A DNA stretch of 64,000 bases from Gongronella butleri (taxonomy: Eukaryota > Mucoromycota > Mucoromycetes > Mucorales > Cunninghamellaceae), in contig JAIWZP010000026.1 of the NCBI GenBank assembly GCA_025201375.1, positions 310,001 to 374,000 on the forward strand, in the 5' to 3' direction. A model generated the notes under the pieces. That model saw only the letters and a list, made by a program, of their open reading frames with translations. It made no database searches and was not told where the DNA came from. The position numbers were made by a program, and so were the translations under genes. Shown here in pieces: positions 62,688 through 64,000 of the stretch. Position 1 is the stretch's first letter; each line of letters starts with the position of its first letter.

Positions 62688-63067
62688 AGGTCGATGAGGG
62701 TGAGAGGAAAAAAGACAGAGGCAAACTCGTGAAAACAGGCCACTGGAGGGTAAACAAGCAACGCTTGGGGGGGACTAAAATCGAAACCGAGAGAAACGAA
62801 ACGGAAAGCTTTAAAGCAAAAGAGGGGTGTTGGTGCAAAAGGAAAAAGAGACAAAAAAAGAGAGTCCAGTAATAGGAATCTGGCTATGGGAGAGCAAGTT
62901 CAAGCAAAAAAGCACGGATGTGAAAAGCAAAAGGGAAAAAAGCAGCAAGAACAAGGAAACGAGCCCTTTTAAAATGAGAGACGGAGATCAGCCCAAATGA
63001 AAGGGCGAAAAAAATTTGCTTGATGTCTCCATTTTCTTCCTCTTTCCTCCTTTATTTCTGATCTCTT
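62688..63067. promoter_or_regulatory. Divergent promoter between NGG1 and CGR1
   Basis: A 380-base interval. Its left two thirds are purine-rich on the plus strand (C/T for the leftward NGG1), and 63020-63065 is T/C-rich for the rightward CGR1. The sequence switches strand bias in the middle. Confidence 0.5.
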
Positions 63068-63641
63068 ATGCCTGCGACTGCTTTGGAAAAGGAAAAGATA
63101 CCCGTCGGTGGCACTGTCGAGAAGATCACCAGCCGCGTGTCAGGTAAAGAGCTTGCAGGATCGCCAAACACAGCGTTCTGATCGCCCAATTCCTCATTTT
63201 TTTATATGATAGGCAAGGCTTGGAAGGTGCAAAAGACCGCCACTGTGCGTACGCAGCAGCCCAAGGCCTTGCGCCGCTCCTGGGAGAAGCGCACACAAGA
63301 GCGTCAAAAGCTCGAGACCGTCAAGGCGCTGCAAAAGCAGCTAAAGGACGAACGCCAGGCTGAAAAAGACGTAAGATGCTCATTTTAGCGTGGAAGATGG
63401 CCCCAGATGACTGATTTGTCCCTCTTTTTATTAGCGAAAGAAGGAGATCAACAATGAGCGAAGGCGCATTGAGGAAGAAAAGGCTCGCCAAGAAGCATTG
63501 GCCGCCAAAGTAAGTGGAAAAGACAAGAGAGAAAGCGAAAAAGTGGCGCAGGGGTGCTCATTTTTATTTTTGCAGATGTCCAAGAAGCGATTGGAACGCA
63601 TGCGACGAAAGGAGAAGCGCAAGAAGGCCAAGGTGGCATAA
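63068..63641 (+). CDS. CGR1: rRNA-processing protein Cgr1
   Basis: Small basic nucleolar protein needed for 60S pre-rRNA processing. Exons 63068-63143, 63213-63370, 63435-63509 and 63576-63641 join in frame to give 124 residues, the family size. After MPATALEKEKIPVGGT comes the conserved GKAWKVQKTA, then LRRSWEKRTQERQKLETVKA and LQKQLKDERQAEKD. A long Lys/Arg/Glu-rich helix follows, ending SKKRLERMRRKEKRKKAKVA. The GKxWK, SWEKR and MRRKEKRxK motifs identify Cgr1. The polar, highly charged composition has no other domain. Confidence 0.92.
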
Positions 63642-64000
63642 TCATGGTTGTATACTTAGCATTGTCCAGCATTTAAAATATAAAAAACTCAAACTTTGCA
63701 TCTTTGATCATCCTTTTCTTTACTTGTCGATCGTCCGCTCTCCCTGCTCCCCCCACCCCGCACTCTTTTCATGAAAAAGGCGAAACGTCGCGGGGAGGGA
63801 GGGTGCGCACAAAGGGGCCCACCTCCTCGTGTACCTAGTGTCCAAAATTAAGGAGGTTGGCTTACTTTTTTTTTTTATCATCCTCATTGGCGTGTCCGGA
63901 CGGGCCAAAGAGGACCAATTGGGAACCTCGATTGCCAAATTGTGTATCTTGAGCGTGCAGTATGCTATTGCGTAGCCGTCATGGTCTGTTTTGACCATAA
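63642..64000 (-). other. Right-edge spacer, possible end of another minus-strand gene
   Basis: From about 63985 down to 63864 the minus strand has an open stretch reading SILHAQDTQFGNRGSQLVLF then GPSGHANEDDKK, followed by GTAAGC. It could be part of an exon whose gene lies beyond the window, but only this fragment is visible and I recognise no family. The rest is C/T-rich or AT-rich and looks non-coding. Confidence 0.25.

Overview
The window is nuclear DNA from a filamentous fungus, most likely an early-diverging lineage such as Mucoromycota. The lineage is an inference. It rests on many short GT-AG introns with T-rich 3' ends, long A/T homopolymer runs in introns and spacers, long C/T tracts just upstream of start codons, and a gene set typical of fungi: GPI11, NGG1, CGR1, KAP104, SYP1, a type I metacaspase and an ER-type calcium ATPase. 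No bacterial, plasmid or CRISPR features and no convincing tRNA or rRNA were seen.

Layout: 1-2060 (-) 5' part of a His/Pro-rich protein, possibly regulatory; 3285-5564 (-) VCX1-type Ca2+/H+ exchanger; 7438-11418 (+) TFIIIC TPR subunit; 11633-12715 (+) mitochondrial 2-Cys peroxiredoxin; 12.7-16.7 kb gene-free spacer with two families of diverged tandem repeats; 16692-18240 (-) metacaspase; 19338-21968 (-) anoctamin; 22772-23095 (+) small one-TM protein; 23600-26799 (+) SYP1/FCHO endocytic adaptor; 27962-29396 (-) membrane-protein-like reading frame with in-frame stop codons, probably a recent pseudogene; 29.4-33.0 kb spacer carrying the second copy of a dispersed repeat; 32978-36805 (+) transportin; 37150-40668 (+) SERCA pump; 42254-43695 (+) SGT1; 44019-46781 (+) biotin-dependent carboxylase; 46936-47547 (-) UMP1; 49712-50663 (+) GPI11; 54230-56113 and 56603-58765 (+) two adjacent F-box genes; 59073-60045 (-) MDE1; 60341-62687 (-) NGG1/ADA3; 63068-63641 (+) CGR1.

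The genes are independent eukaryotic transcription units with no operon-like order. Three act on calcium or membranes (exchanger, SERCA, anoctamin). Three act in protein quality control (SGT1, UMP1, F-box pair). Three act in transcription or ribosome synthesis (TFIIIC, ADA3, CGR1).

The least ordinary regions are the stop-interrupted gene at 28-29.4 kb, the tandem repeats at 13.7-15.5 kb, the repeat pair at 27.1/30.6 kb, a long protein-like intron in the SERCA gene, and AT-rich spacers with recurrent short palindromes. Intron boundaries were assigned by eye from GT/AG signals, reading-frame continuity and family knowledge; none has been checked against transcripts.
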